Origin: Brachionus manjavacas
Lineage: Eukaryota > Rotifera > Eurotatoria > Ploima > Brachionidae
Assembly (NCBI GenBank): GCA_019054805.1
Contig: JAHQIY010000023.1
Coordinates: 248,001-312,000, forward strand
Reading direction: 5' to 3'
DNA length: 64,000 nt
In this document: positions 41,091-52,944 of the stretch, one piece after another
How positions within the stretch are numbered: the first letter of the stretch is position 1
How the letters are laid out: every line of letters starts with the position of its first letter
Translations under genes and position numbers: made by a program
Notes under the pieces: generated by a model
Database searches by the model: none
Told to the model about the DNA's origin: nothing
Seen by the model: only the letters and a program-made list of their open reading frames with translations

Positions 41091-43650
41091 TAAAATTTCC
41101 AAATAAAATAAAGGCGAATCTTTTTCAAAACATTTAGGAAAATATAAATACGATAATATTGATCAAAACAATAAGTATACTCAAACAAAACAATCTATTG
41201 AAGTAAATAATAGTTCAAAAAATAATTCAAAGCAACAAAGACCAATATTAAATCAAGTCAATAATTATCAATATCAAAATAGCCAAAAAAATATAAATAA
41301 TCAAAGAATTTGGAACGCTAAAGTAGTCAATCATAGAAAAATTCAATTAAGAAAAAATATTTTTAACTACTATAATAAACAAAGAGAAAGTTTCAATTAT
41401 AATTTTAATCGGAAATACTCAACTTCAGATTCAAGAAATCCATTTGGCAATTACCAAACGAACAATTATAGAGTTGAAACTGATAGAATTTACAAATTTC
41501 GACTCAATCATATTCAAAGACAATTTCACCACATGAATGATTCTTCACCCTATTTTTATGACTATGCACCAATGTCAAATTTTCAAAATTATCAGTCAAG
41601 ACCGGCTCCTAATGACTAACGAAACCAAAATTTTCGATCGGCTTTTACAATGAATCAAAGATTTTAACCTTGAACAATTGTCCAAAACTGATATCGTAGA
41701 TTTCGTAGATTTAGATAATTCTGTTTTTTCTTTTGGTAAATTGAACTTGGTACTAATTTTATTAATTACATAGTTTTTTTATTAAATTTAGGATTTAAAT
41801 TTGTACTTAATACTAAATTAAATAGATTCGAATTTATGAAATCTTTTAATAAATCCAGACCTTTCTCTTCTTGAGTTTAATTCAAAAATCTTTTTCTTTT
41901 TAAAAAATTTCTTAAAGAATCGGTCACAAATGATTTAGATGAAGATATTTATTCCCATTCGGAAACTGAATCGGTAAATTATGAAGAAAATTCTTTTCAG
42001 TTTGTTAAATTAATTGATCAATTTTGTCAAAATTATAAAAGTAAAAAAGAATTTTCAAAATATTCCTTTAAGAGATGAAATTTTAGAAAATTTTGAAAGT
42101 TTATTTAAAAAATAAGCTTGATAGTAATTTGGATATTTTAAATAATTAATCCTTAAAAAAATTTTCTTAGTGAGAAACCTTTTAAAGTTCTACAATGTGA
42201 AAAAATGTAGGTACAATTTTAATTTGTAATGAGGATTTTATAAATCATGCCAGAGAACATTTAGATAATGAATCAAAATATGAAAAATTTTTCAAAATAC
42301 TCTTATCAATTCAGAAATTTTTATTAATGATGAACTTAATAAAATTATATAATGAAAAATGTTTGTCTATAAGACTTTTAATTAACCTTTAGAAAAAATT
42401 CCAAAAAGGCATTTTTAGAGTATTACCGAAAATTCACAAAATAAAGTTTTGGATAATACCTATTAAAAATTATATAGATCATTCAACTTCAAAACTATGA
42501 AATTTAATTGATATTTTGTTTAAACCTTTTGTTAAAAAATGAAATACAATATTAAAGGATTCATAGGAACTTCTCCAGGTTTGTGAAAGTCTAAAATTAA
42601 ATTGTAATGATCTTCATCTATACTCTTGCGATTTTGAATAATTATAAAAAAAAGCTGGGTTTCCTTAAGTAGCAGCATTATTCTTTATAAAAGATTCATT
42701 AATGACATTTTTATTGCAGCTCTAATTGAGATAGACTAAGATGAATTATTATCACAGTTTTTATGCTTAAAATTAAACATAAGTAAAATAGAATCAACAG
42801 TCTTTTTAGATTTAATTAATAAATTTGAACCTTTAACTTTGTGAATAAAATGTATAAAAACTTAGTTTCGTTTTTTGTTCTCAATTTCAATCTGAATGAC
42901 TCAAAAAAAAATTTTCATATAAGTGCAATAAAATAGAATGTAATTTTTGTCAGTTAAGTGTAAAAAGTTTGTAAAATATAAAAATTATTCTCCACCCTTT
43001 TATATTTGATTCTAATTGTGATGCTACTGGAATAGTTTATATAATTAAGTGTTTAGAATGTATAGAATTTTATCGGAGAATCGAAAAGATCAGCAAGAAA
43101 AAAAATTTAAGAACATTTATACACAATAAATAAGTTTAGAAAAAATTTAAGAAAATCGCTCTGTAATTTTGCCAAATGTTCCGAATCGTCTCGAATAATT
43201 TCAATTAAGATGATCACACTGATCAAGATTTTTCTTTTTCAATATTCAAATCAAATATTGATAATGATTCAATAAGAAAATCAACTGGAGCCGATTTAAT
43301 TAATTTATTCATTAAATTTCAAATACCAATTTTAAATAAAAAAATCTAAAAGTTGGATAAAATAAGAACCTTATCATTTTATTAAATTCATTGTTTAATT
43401 GTAAATTAAATTTAGTTAATTTTTCAAATAATGAAAAAATTTTAAGATTTTTATTCTTAAAATGAAGTATAACAATTTTTTTCTAAAATTCAAAAAAAAA
43501 AATTTGTTTTTTTCATAATTAATAAAATTTTTAAAAAATAATAATTCTCGGTCATCTAAAACCCGAAGAAGGCCTATCTGTCGAAAAAAGTCGTTTTCTA
43601 CAAAATTTTTTTTTTTTTTAATAAATTTTAGATTAAAATTAAAATTATTT
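41091..43650 (+). mobile_element. Penelope-like retroelement (RT + GIY-YIG), copy A
   Basis: Starts where the Tc1 copy ends (GGCGAATC, about 41112). An Asn/Gln-rich N-terminal region (NPFGNYQTNNYRVETDRIYK), LPKIHK of the RT fingers, LYKRFI of the palm and a GIY-YIG-like end (GIVYIIKCLECIEFY) mark it as Penelope-like. It ends with the repeat motif TCGGTCATCTAAAAC near 43550. It lacks its 5' part and is not whole. Confidence 0.75.
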
Positions 43651-45168
43651 TATTCGAATTTGTCAAACAGATCATCTGCACAAGCATAGGAAAATTTTAC
43701 TTTTTAATCGTCAAGTGAAAATAAATAAAAACCACTATGAATCTTAAAAATTATTTTTTTCTATAAACTTTTGAACTTAAATAATTATATTACAAAAATA
43801 AAATTTTATTTAAAAATAAAATTGAAATTGATAATAAAATTGATATTCAAGTTTTACAATAAATGGTGTTAAATCAAACATTTAATTAAACTATAAAAAT
43901 TTTTTTAAATCAATTTATAGGAATTTTTCAATATCATAAAAAATTTCAATTAATTTGATTAGCAAAAAAATTCTCTTTTTTTATTTGAATAATTCCGGCA
44001 GCGTAGCAATCGATCAAACATTGTAAGTGTTAGTTCGATGAATTATGCGAGAATTTAGAAATTATTAGACAAATAAATCAAAATAATAAAATAAAATTTT
44101 CTAAATTTTTTTTTAAATAAAATAAAATACTAAAATATTAGAAAAAATATGGATATTATACTAAAATTTCTATCTTCAATCTATTTTGATAATCAATAGA
44201 AAATGTAATATTCTATTAAATATTAAATTGGATTCATACCTAAACCTAATGTTCAAAATTGGTGAATAAATTCGATAACTTTTTGGTTTGAATTGAGACA
44301 ATTTTAAAAGAGATCTATTTCTTTCTGATAGTAATTTTTTTCTTCTGCTTGATTAATGATAACTAAATATTTTTTATGTTTTCAAAAAATTAATACCAGC
44401 TAGCTTACTTTGACACTTTATAAAAAAGAAATACCAGTAAAAATTAATCGACAAGCTGAATGGCTTAATTAATTTTCTTGAAAAATTATGATAGCTCCAG
44501 ATCATATTTTAAATTAACTCTCAGTCAGCTTGTAGGAAGTTCATGTGTCGAGGTATTAGTGTTAACTTTGCTTTTACCTTTTTTTATGTTTATTTGCAAT
44601 TTTAGCATATATTAGCCAAAATTGACGTATATCTTTTTTTTTAACTTTTTCATTTAACTTTAACTTTAAAGAAATTTTTTTTTTAAAAAATTCATTACTC
44701 TTTTTTGAATATTGAAAAAGTCTTTAATAAGTTAAATAAACTAATATTTTGATATGACTTTTAATTGATGCTTCTTTTTTCATTCTATAATTCAACAATT
44801 TTTTTGTTAAAATTTTTTTAAAAAAGTCAAAATTTATTAAAAAAATTTGTAAATTTGCATTAATTGACTTTATAAGAAAATTTTGTAATAATACCTGTAT
44901 TGTGTAAACAAATATATTCAAGAAGACTATTAATTAAAATTTGGATTTATTTCGATAATAAAAAAATTTGCTTTAAAAAGTTTTTTATTAAATTTAATAA
45001 AATTACAAATTTATTACTTTAAATTAAATGAACTATTTAACAAATAAATTATTTGTATTATTAATAAATAAATTATTATTTTAGTACGAAAAACTTATTA
45101 TTTTCTAATAATAAGTTTTTCGTACTAAAATAATATCATACAAATAATATAAAATATAAAATTAATTT
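43650..45168. other. Spacer of the duplicated unit
   Basis: AT-rich spacer found again at 55386-56480 and 61800-63770 in rearranged form. Conserved landmarks are ATTGAGACAATTTTAAAAG (44298), GTTCATGTGTCGAGGTATTA (44539) and TTTTGATATGACTTTTAATT (44746). No gene is seen. Confidence 0.45.
45075..45134. repeat. Perfect palindrome, 28-nt arms, 4-nt loop
   Basis: ATTATTTTAGTACGAAAAAC begins the left arm and GTTTTTCGTACTAAAATAAT ends the right arm; the loop is TTCT. Copies 2 and 3 (near 56418 and 63735) have only the right arm, so the left arm was gained here or lost there. It lies 35 nt downstream of the stop of the membrane ORF. Confidence 0.9.
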
Positions 45169-45654
45169 TTATCTTAAATTATGGAGACTAAAATCGGCGA
45201 TTAAATGGAGTAATAATCTGTAAAGTGGCAAGAATACGTGTGGTGTTAAAACAGCAACAAACGGACCAAAAAAACAATTCAAAAAATAAGTTGTTTTTCC
45301 ATCAAAGATAAAACTTTGAACAACTCCAATAGCTAATCCAATCATGCCTAAGCTAAGTGGATTCAAACAAAAATCAGAAATACAAAAATTGCTTATAAGT
45401 AAAGAGCACGCCAGACTGGTTAAAAAAAGGTTCGTAAAAACTTTTAAAAAAGCTTTGACTTCATCTGCAATTCCTCGCATGAGCAATGGGACTTGATCTG
45501 CCATTACATCAATTATTCTCTGAATGAGAAGCATTAAGCTGACAAAGAGCGATGTAAAAGTCTGAATTATTAAAGCTATTGAACTCGCTATTCGTGTTTT
45601 AATCGGATGTGAGACATCTTTTAAAAATTCAATTATTTGATCAAACCAAGACAT
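45169..45654 (-). CDS. Membrane protein of the repeated unit, 161 aa, copy 1
   Basis: ATG at 45654 (MSWFDQIIEFLKDVSHPIK). An amphipathic/hydrophobic N-terminal half (IALIIQTFTSLFVSLMLLIQ, then DEVKAFLKVFTNLFLTSLAC) is followed by two likely TM segments (LSLGMIGLAIGVVQSFIF and FFGPFVAVLTPHVFLPLYRL). No known domain is recognised. An in-frame TAA sits two codons before the ATG, but an AG directly before A-ATG (45656) leaves open that this is an internal exon. GC is higher than the flanks and the frame is uninterrupted across 161 codons, which is unusual in this DNA. Copies at 56481-56966 (frame kept) and 63774-63861 (fragment). Confidence 0.6.
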   Translation of the reverse strand: MSWFDQIIEFLKDVSHPIKTRIASSIALIIQTFTSLFVSLMLLIQRIIDVMADQVPLLMRGIADEVKAFLKVFTNLFLTSLACSLLISNFCISDFCLNPLSLGMIGLAIGVVQSFIFDGKTTYFLNCFFGPFVAVLTPHVFLPLYRLLLHLIADFSLHNLR

Positions 45655-46559
45655 TCTTTAAAATTTCAAAAATTAAAAGTTTTAATTTTTAAAATTATAA
45701 ACTCCTTTAAAATAAAATTTTGAATGCAAAACTAATGCTATTTTCCTCTTATTTTTTTTAATTTTAGAATTATTATTTATTTTCGAACTTTAATTTAAAA
45801 ATTCTTTTATAAAATAAAAACTTTTGTCAAAACTTAATTTTTTTTGAAAAATGGATTTTAAAGGAAGAAATAACTAAAAAGTGGAGCAAAAAGCTTGAAA
45901 AACACCTCTATCCTTTAATTTTTTTTTCCATTGTTTAATCTATTAAACAGTAAATCCTAATAATTAATTCATAAATGTGTTCAATTCACTAAACCTGTTA
46001 AAAAGTAGCGTAATTTAAGATAATAAAAATTGATTTATTAAATCAAGTTTTTTTTTAATATATAGGGAACTTAGTTTGCAGGTGAACTTTCTAAATAATG
46101 TAATTTTAAAAATAAAATATTATCTTTAATTGAAATTGATTGTCTTGAAATACAACATAAAAAAAGGAAATTTTAAAGAATTATTAATTAAACAAATCGT
46201 GAACTAAAGAATTAAAAAAAAATATTTTACTTTGTTGAACCTGATGCTTTGTTGTAGTTTCACGCTCCATCTTTTCTTTCGTTTTTCTACGATTTCGGAA
46301 AAAATAAGCAAGTATTTAAAAAGGCTTTGAAAATTTTAAAATTGTTTTTAAAATTATAAAATTAGTAATAGCTTTATTATTATCCAAAAATAATTTTCTT
46401 TAAATAGACCAAAATTCTGTATTTAGCTTTAATTTTGAAAAAGACAAGCTAATTGCTTATTTTTAACCATGAGGACTATGCCATTTCAGCTTTTTGAAAT
46501 TTATGAAAATTCAAAACAAATTTTTTGGTTTTTTTCATAATTAAAAAAAAAAAAATTAA
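45655..46559. other. Spacer between the membrane ORF and Penelope-like copy B
   Basis: Repeated at 56967-57829. On the minus strand near 46270 a short frame MERETTTKHQVQQ ends at a GTAAAA donor-like site. It could be a 5' exon of the membrane gene, but the phase does not fit the obvious acceptor. Confidence 0.35.
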
Positions 46560-49275
46560 AAAATTGTAATTCTCGGTCATCTAGAACTTGAAGGAGGCCT
46601 ATCGGTCGAAAAAAGTCGTTTTCTACAAAATTGTTTTTTTATATTAATAAATTTAAAATTAAAATTAAAATTGTTTTATTCGACTTATCATTCGTTTGCT
46701 CGGTAAATTACCTAGAAGATTACAAAAAACTGTGTTTTCTATTCCATTATACCTTTCAAAATCCTCACTGAGAGATCGTACCAACAGAAACTTTGATTCG
46801 TTTAGAATGTGACATAAAGCAGAATTTAACTCACTTGAAAAATCAATCAATTTGAATATAAAAATTGAAAATTTGAATTTATCATTAACCGAATTATTTA
46901 AAAAAGTTGAAAAAAAATACAAATTCATCATTTTTAAATTTAAACAAAATATTTAATGAGAACCCAAATATTGGCGGGAAAGGAATTTTTACAAATCAAA
47001 TGATAAATAATTTAGAATAAATTTGCATTAATGCTGAGAAAAATTACCTGGTTTATCCATCAATTTCAAGAATTCCTGATACTCAAACCTTTAGACCTTA
47101 AAGTTCTCAAACTTAATTATTAATGATACTCAATTGAACGAGAATACTAAAGTAGGATCAATTGAATCTAATTATAATCAACCTGTAATAAAGCACAACC
47201 TAAATGAGTCTTACATTTGAGAATCAATTTTGAACGATTACTAGGTAAATTCCAAAGTGAAAATGAAAATTCAGTCTAATTTGTTCAAGATTAGCGACAA
47301 ATCGTCAATAATATCAAAGATGAAAGTGATTTTAAGGATATTAAACATTGGATTCGTCGTCTACTCATTAAAAAAAACAATATAAATTTATTGAACTTTC
47401 ACATCAATAATGAAACTACACCAAATCAACTATTCTTTGACAAATTTCCAACTCCATTCTTGAATTGCTACCCATTGTTGGTTGAAAATTTAATACATAA
47501 TAATTAAAAAATGTCAAGTAGAAATAATGAACGAATCGTTTTAAGATTAAAATGCCAAATAAAAGAGTAAAGGAACAATATAAAAGAGTCAAAAAAGAAA
47601 AAGATGATTTGATTAGTAACCTTTTTAAATCAAGTCAAAAATCAAATGATAAAATAAAGGCGAATCTGTTTCAAAACATTTAAGAAAATTTAAATACGAT
47701 GATAATATTGATCAAAACAATAAGTATACTCAAACAAAACAATCTATGGAAGTATTTAATAGTTCAAAAAATAATTCAAAGCAACAAAGACCAATATTAA
47801 ATCAAGTCAATAATTATCAATATCAAAATAGCCAAAAAAAATATAAATAATCAAAGAATTTGGAACGCTAAAGTAGTCAATCATAGAAAAATTCAATCAA
47901 GAAAACATATTTTTAACTACTTTAATAAACAAAGAGAAAGTTTCAATTATAATTTTAATCGGAAATACTCAACTTCAGATTCAAGAAATCCATTTGGCAA
48001 TTACCAAACGAACAATTATAGAGTTGAAACTGATAGAATTTACAAATTTCGACTCAATCATATTCAAAGACAATTTCACCACATGAATGATTCTTCACCC
48101 TATTTTTATGACTATGCACCAATGTCAAATTTTCAAAATTATCAGTCAAGACCGGCTCCTAATGACTAACGAAACCAAAATTTTCGATCGGCTTTTACAA
48201 TGAATCAAAGATTTTAACCTTGAACAATTGTCCAAAACTGATATCGTAGATTTCGTAGATTTAGATAATTCTGTTTTTTCTTTTGGTAAATTGAACTTGG
48301 TACTAATTTTATTAATTACATAGTTTTTTTATTAAATTTAGGATTTAAATTTGTACTTAATACTAAATTAAATAGATTCGAATTTATGAAATCTTTTTTA
48401 ATAAATCCAGACCTTTCTCTTCTTGAGTTTAATTCAAAAATCTTTTTCTTTTAAAAAATTTCTTAAAGAATCGGTCACAAATGATTTAGATGAAGATATT
48501 TATTCCCATTCGGAAACTGAATCGGTAAATTATGAAGAAAATTCTTTTCAGTTTGTTAAATTAATTGATCAATTTTGTCAAAATTATAAAGTAAAAAAGA
48601 ATTTTCAAAATATTCCTTTAAGAGATGAAATTTTAGAAAATTTTGAAAGTTTATTTAAAAAATAAGCTTGATAGTAATTTGGATATTTTAAATAATTAAT
48701 CCTTAAAAAAATTTTCTTAGTGAGAAACCTTTTAAAGTTCTACAATGTGAAAAAATGTAGGTACAATTTTAATTTGTAATGAGGATTTTATAAATCATGC
48801 CAGAGAACATTTAGATAATGAATCAAAATATGAAAAATTTTTCAAAATACTCTTATCAATTCAGAAATTTTTATTAATGATGAACTTAATAAAATTATAT
48901 AATGAAAAATGTTTGTCTATAAGACTTTTAATTAACCTTTAGAAAAAAATTCCAAAAAAGGCATTTTTAGAGCATTACCGAAAATTCACAAAATAAAGTT
49001 TTGGATAATACCTATTAAAAATTATATAGATCATTCAACTTCAAAACTATGAAATTTAATTGATATTTTGTTTAAACCTTTTGTTAAAAAATGAAATACA
49101 ATATTAAAGGATTCATAGGAACTTCTCCAGGTTTGTGAAAGTCTAAAATTAAATTGTAATGATCTTCATCTATACTCTTGCGATTTTGAATAATTATAAA
49201 AAAAGCTGGGTTTCCTTAAGTAGCAGCATTATTCTTTACAAAAGATTCATTGATGACATTTTTATTGCAGCTTTA
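46560..49275 (+). mobile_element. Penelope-like retroelement, copy B (5' part to RT palm)
   Basis: Begins with the long-terminal motif TCGGTCATCTAGAAC (46575). The N-terminal coding region from about 46,850 includes LSLTELFKKVEKK, NIGGKGIFTNQM, LLNFHINNETTPNQLFFDKF and the Asn-rich part. The RT block LPKIHK is near 48,975. It stops inside the RT palm at 49275, where the Gypsy fossil starts. It shows the uninterrupted junction at 47640-47660 that is split by Tc1 DNA in the other copies. Confidence 0.75.
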
Positions 49276-51380
49276 TAGGCAGATGGAAAACGACCAACTG
49301 ATGACAAATGTCAAGCCCTCTGGAAGCTTCACCACCTTTAAACATAAAAGAACTAACGTCCCTACTTGGTTTAGTTCAGTCAAACAGTCGCTTCATAAGA
49401 AACACATGCTCAATTACTGAACCGCTGTGGCATCTAACAAAGAAGACAACTAAATGGGGGTGGACAAAAGAACACGATGCCGCACTCAGCACGCTGAAAA
49501 ATACTATATCTGACAAGGACATGGCCTTTTTCAACAAAGAGTGGGACACCGAGCTCAAAATCGATGCCAGTCCAGTAGGCCTAGGCGCAGTCCTTCAGCA
49601 AAGAAACCCCGCAACACGAACATAGCTGACTACTTTTCACGTCACCTAACCCAATCAAAAGAAGCTGTTGACCAGGATGAATCAAGTGAAAAGGACATCA
49701 ACTTGATCGCTGAATGCATTAGACCATACGCAATTTCAATGGAAGAAATCATCTCGGAGACAAACGCAGATGAAAAACTGCAATCATTGAAATCATGGCT
49801 AGCCCAAAAAAAACGTTAACTTCCAACAAACTTAGCAAGTTACTGTCACGTAGTAAGCAAAGTATGCCAGACCGAAAACGGGGTACTACTTAGAGGCACA
49901 AGAATCATCGTACCTAAGTCTTGCATCGTATACAAAACAACAGCCAGCAAAACTCAATTTGCGCCTCTAAAACCGTAAAAAATGCCAGACGGGCCATGGC
50001 AAGAAGTCATCGGTGACATCTTTGGTCCAATGTCAGACGGTACGTACTAATTCGTCAACCACGATGACTACAGTAGATGAGTAGCAGTCGATAAAATCAG
50101 GTCAACCAATTTCGTAGATACGAAAAAGGTACTAGACCAGCTTTTCGCAATACTAGGTGTCCCAATAAAGAACAAGACCGATAATGGTCCTCCATTTTAA
50201 TCTTACCAGTTCGCCGAGTACTCAAAACAAATGGGCTTTATACATCGTCGTATAATTCAACGTTGGCCAAGAGCAAACGGCGAATTAGAAAGTTTCATGA
50301 AGAACCTTGGTCAAGTTTTGATAACAGCGACAATTACCCGCAAGAACAAAGATGTTGAACTACAGAGCTTCCTAAAAGCCTATAGAGAAACTCCTCACAC
50401 AACAACCAAAGTTCCACCAGTCAAACTGTTGTTCATGAACTCATGAACATCTGGTATACCCGAAATCCAAAAGCTCAACATCAACGAATTAAAGGAGTTT
50501 CACGAAAAAGCTAGAACAAATGACCGTAAATCCAAATTACAAATGAAAAGAGACTTTGACAAGAGAATGAGGGTACGTGAGCCTCTAATTCAAGTCGGGG
50601 TAAGAGTCCTACTTAAAGTAGAACAGAAAAAGAAGGTTGATCCAAACTGGCATTCTGTACCTTTCACAGTGCTTTGCATTAGAGGCACAATGATAACAGC
50701 AAGAAGAGGGAACAAGAGCTCACTAGAAACGTCAGTTTCTTCAAGCTGTCATATGCGTACGAAGTAAATGATGATGAAGAAGCATTAGAGCCTTCTCCTG
50801 GCTCAACCTCATCATCAGCGACCCCACAGGCTGTTTCAATAGATCCACATAACCAACCAACACCAACTCCTACACAAGTTGAATCACCAGTTCCAGTTCA
50901 ACATCCACCAGTACCAACACAAAGTGAAATTCAAACACCAACACCGGGAAATACATCAAAGCAAAAAGTTGGAAGACCAACTAAAGAAGAGGCTAAGAAG
51001 ATAGCCGAAGAGAAACCTAAATCAAAGTCAGGTCTCCAACAAGTCACTGAACAAAACCGAGAAGGTCTGAACGACTAAAGGCCAAATCTTCGGTCTAAAA
51101 ACCGAAGGCAAGATGTGGTGTGGCAACCACAAGAGCAAAATTAGATGTGCTCTCTAATCGAAACATTATTATTCATATTCATTTATTTACACTATTTACA
51201 AAAGCACTAGTCTCACCGACCCTTGGAAATAGGCTTAGAATAAAACAATATTTAATCTTTATTTACTAACTAATTACAACTTGGCTAAAAAATCTATTTA
51301 TACTTATGTGTTTAACTAAAACTCTAACCTTTCCGTATCTTCTATTTTATTTACACTTTGTACACCGAACATATAGTTTA
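49276..51380 (+). mobile_element. Ty3/Gypsy-type LTR element fossil (pol 3' half and 3' LTR-like end)
   Basis: Parts in order: the end of the RT/RNase H region (KIDASPVGLGAVLQQRNP), the linker before integrase, the integrase core (PWQEVIGDIFGP...), its C-terminal domain, a Pro/Thr-rich tail and an LTR-like 3' end from about 51116. Its GC is higher than the host's. It adjoins a Penelope-like copy that stops at 49275. No 5' LTR, gag or protease is present. It is broken in several places and partial, and fairly recent judging from the duplicated 3' end. Confidence 0.85.
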
Positions 51381-51679
51381 TTTTGAAAGTTAAGAACATT
51401 ATTAAAAAAATTAAAAAAAAAATTGAAGGAGTAAAATTCTAAACTTATAGTATATTTTAATATAATGTTAACAATATTATCTTAAATATAATTTTATTAT
51501 CTTTCTTTTGATAGATAAATTGTTCAAAAAAATTCTGAACACTCCAGAACCCATAAAAAAAAACCAGATAAAATTGACCAAAAAAAATAATCTTTAAAGT
51601 TTAGAACAATTATTTTATCCTCAAATTTTACCACACCTTTACAATCTAGAAAATCTAGCAACACCATGGACATTTATTT

Positions 51680-52935
51680 TTCAAACAATTCTTGGAATGT
51701 CTTTTCATTCTGTTTGTTTGCACCTTTAACGTTTGATTTATTATTTTTTGATTTTAAAATTGGTCATTTTATATTAAAATCGGACATTTGAGTTTATTGA
51801 TATTGTACCATTTTGGCGTTTTTCCCATAAAAATGGACAAAAAAAAAAGTATCTGAGGCTCAAAGCAGGCAAAAAATTGGTCTTTTGGAGGATAAGACTA
51901 AATCTCAACAAAAAATAGCTGATCTAGTAGGAGTTTCGAAAAAATTTGTGATTACAACAAAGCGCAATTATGAGAAGACATCCGTGGTCAAAGAATTACC
52001 AACATCTGGTAGACTTCGAAAGTTTCCCAGTCGTTGGTCAGAATCAATCCTACAACAAGCTATACAAAGCTAGCCTTTGATTTTAGTTCTAAATTTCCAA
52101 ATATTACTGTCAGTAAAGACATTGCAAGAAAAGTTCTATTTATTAAAAAAATACAGTCGTATACTGCAATAAAAAAACCTCGTTTGACTGTATTGGATCG
52201 ATTGAAAAGGCTCAAATGTTCCAAAGAACTACAAAGATGGACTGTTTATGAATGATCAAAACTTGTTTTTAGTGACGAGTCTAATTTCGAAGTATTAAAC
52301 AGAAAATCTAGAGTATATGTATAATATTTTCCAAACAAAAAGTATCCCCCTATGTTTTGTTTCCCAATTTTACAAAATGGTGGATGTTCGGTTGGTATTT
52401 GGGGATGTTTTAATTATAAAGGTACTGGATGCCACTCCATTAATACAGGCAGATTTTTTTAATTTGTGTGCATGGACATTCTGGAAATAGCTTATAACCA
52501 TCAGTCGAGGTATTTTTTGATCAGATTCAAGACTGGATTTTTCAGCAGGATGGCGCTAGTGAACATACTGCTCATTCAATTCGAGATTGGTTTCAAGAAA
52601 AACAAATAAAAGTTGTTCCCTGGTGCCCAAGATCACCTGATCTCAATCGAATAAAGAATTTATGATCATGAATTGACCACAAAATGGTCAATATAAAAAT
52701 TACGTCTGTGGAGGAATTAAAAAGCGTTCTTTTTAATGAATGATTGAAAGTTTCAATTGAAGGAGCAAAAACATGATTGAATCTATGCCAAAACGTGTCG
52801 ATAAGTTTTTTAAAGCTAAGGGTGGGCTTTATAAATGTTAAAAAAAAATGTTCTAAATTTTGAAGACATTTTTTTTTGTTAAAAAATTTCATTCCTTTAT
52901 GCGGTTTTTTTAACTTCGTTTTTTTTCTATCCTAG
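51680..52935 (+). mobile_element. Tc1/mariner-type transposon, copy 2
   Basis: Nearly identical to 39840-41090 and part of the tandem duplication, with the same frameshift and stops. The HTH frame is 51885-52073 and the following frame 52034-52255. The A-run after the start codon is two bases longer than in copy 1, so neither copy reads straight through. Confidence 0.8.
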
Positions 52936-52944
52936 TTTTAAAAT

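Larger units (their letters stand above)
38911..49275. repeat. Tandem segmental duplication, unit 1
   Basis: From 38911 (ATGCGTACGAAG) on, the sequence recurs from 50753 with offset 11,842. Both units have the order Gypsy 3' end, LTR-like DNA, Tc1 copy, Penelope-like copy, spacer, membrane ORF, spacer, Penelope-like copy. Differences are mostly homopolymer-length changes and scattered substitutions. The offset falls to 11,312 at the membrane ORF because unit 2 lost about 0.9 kb near 55385 and has an extra segment of about 0.35 kb near 55540-55890. Confidence 0.9.

Noticed and set aside
43540-43620. Hammerhead ribozyme in the Penelope terminal repeat
   Set aside because: No CTGATGA plus GAAA core could be matched by eye on either strand, so it is listed only as something to test.
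46270-46320. Possible 5' exon MERETTTKHQVQQ of the membrane gene
   Set aside because: Its donor phase does not match the only plausible acceptor, so I kept it as a remark only.
49376-49558. Minus-strand 60-aa frame
   Set aside because: Antisense of the Gypsy fossil's pol region.
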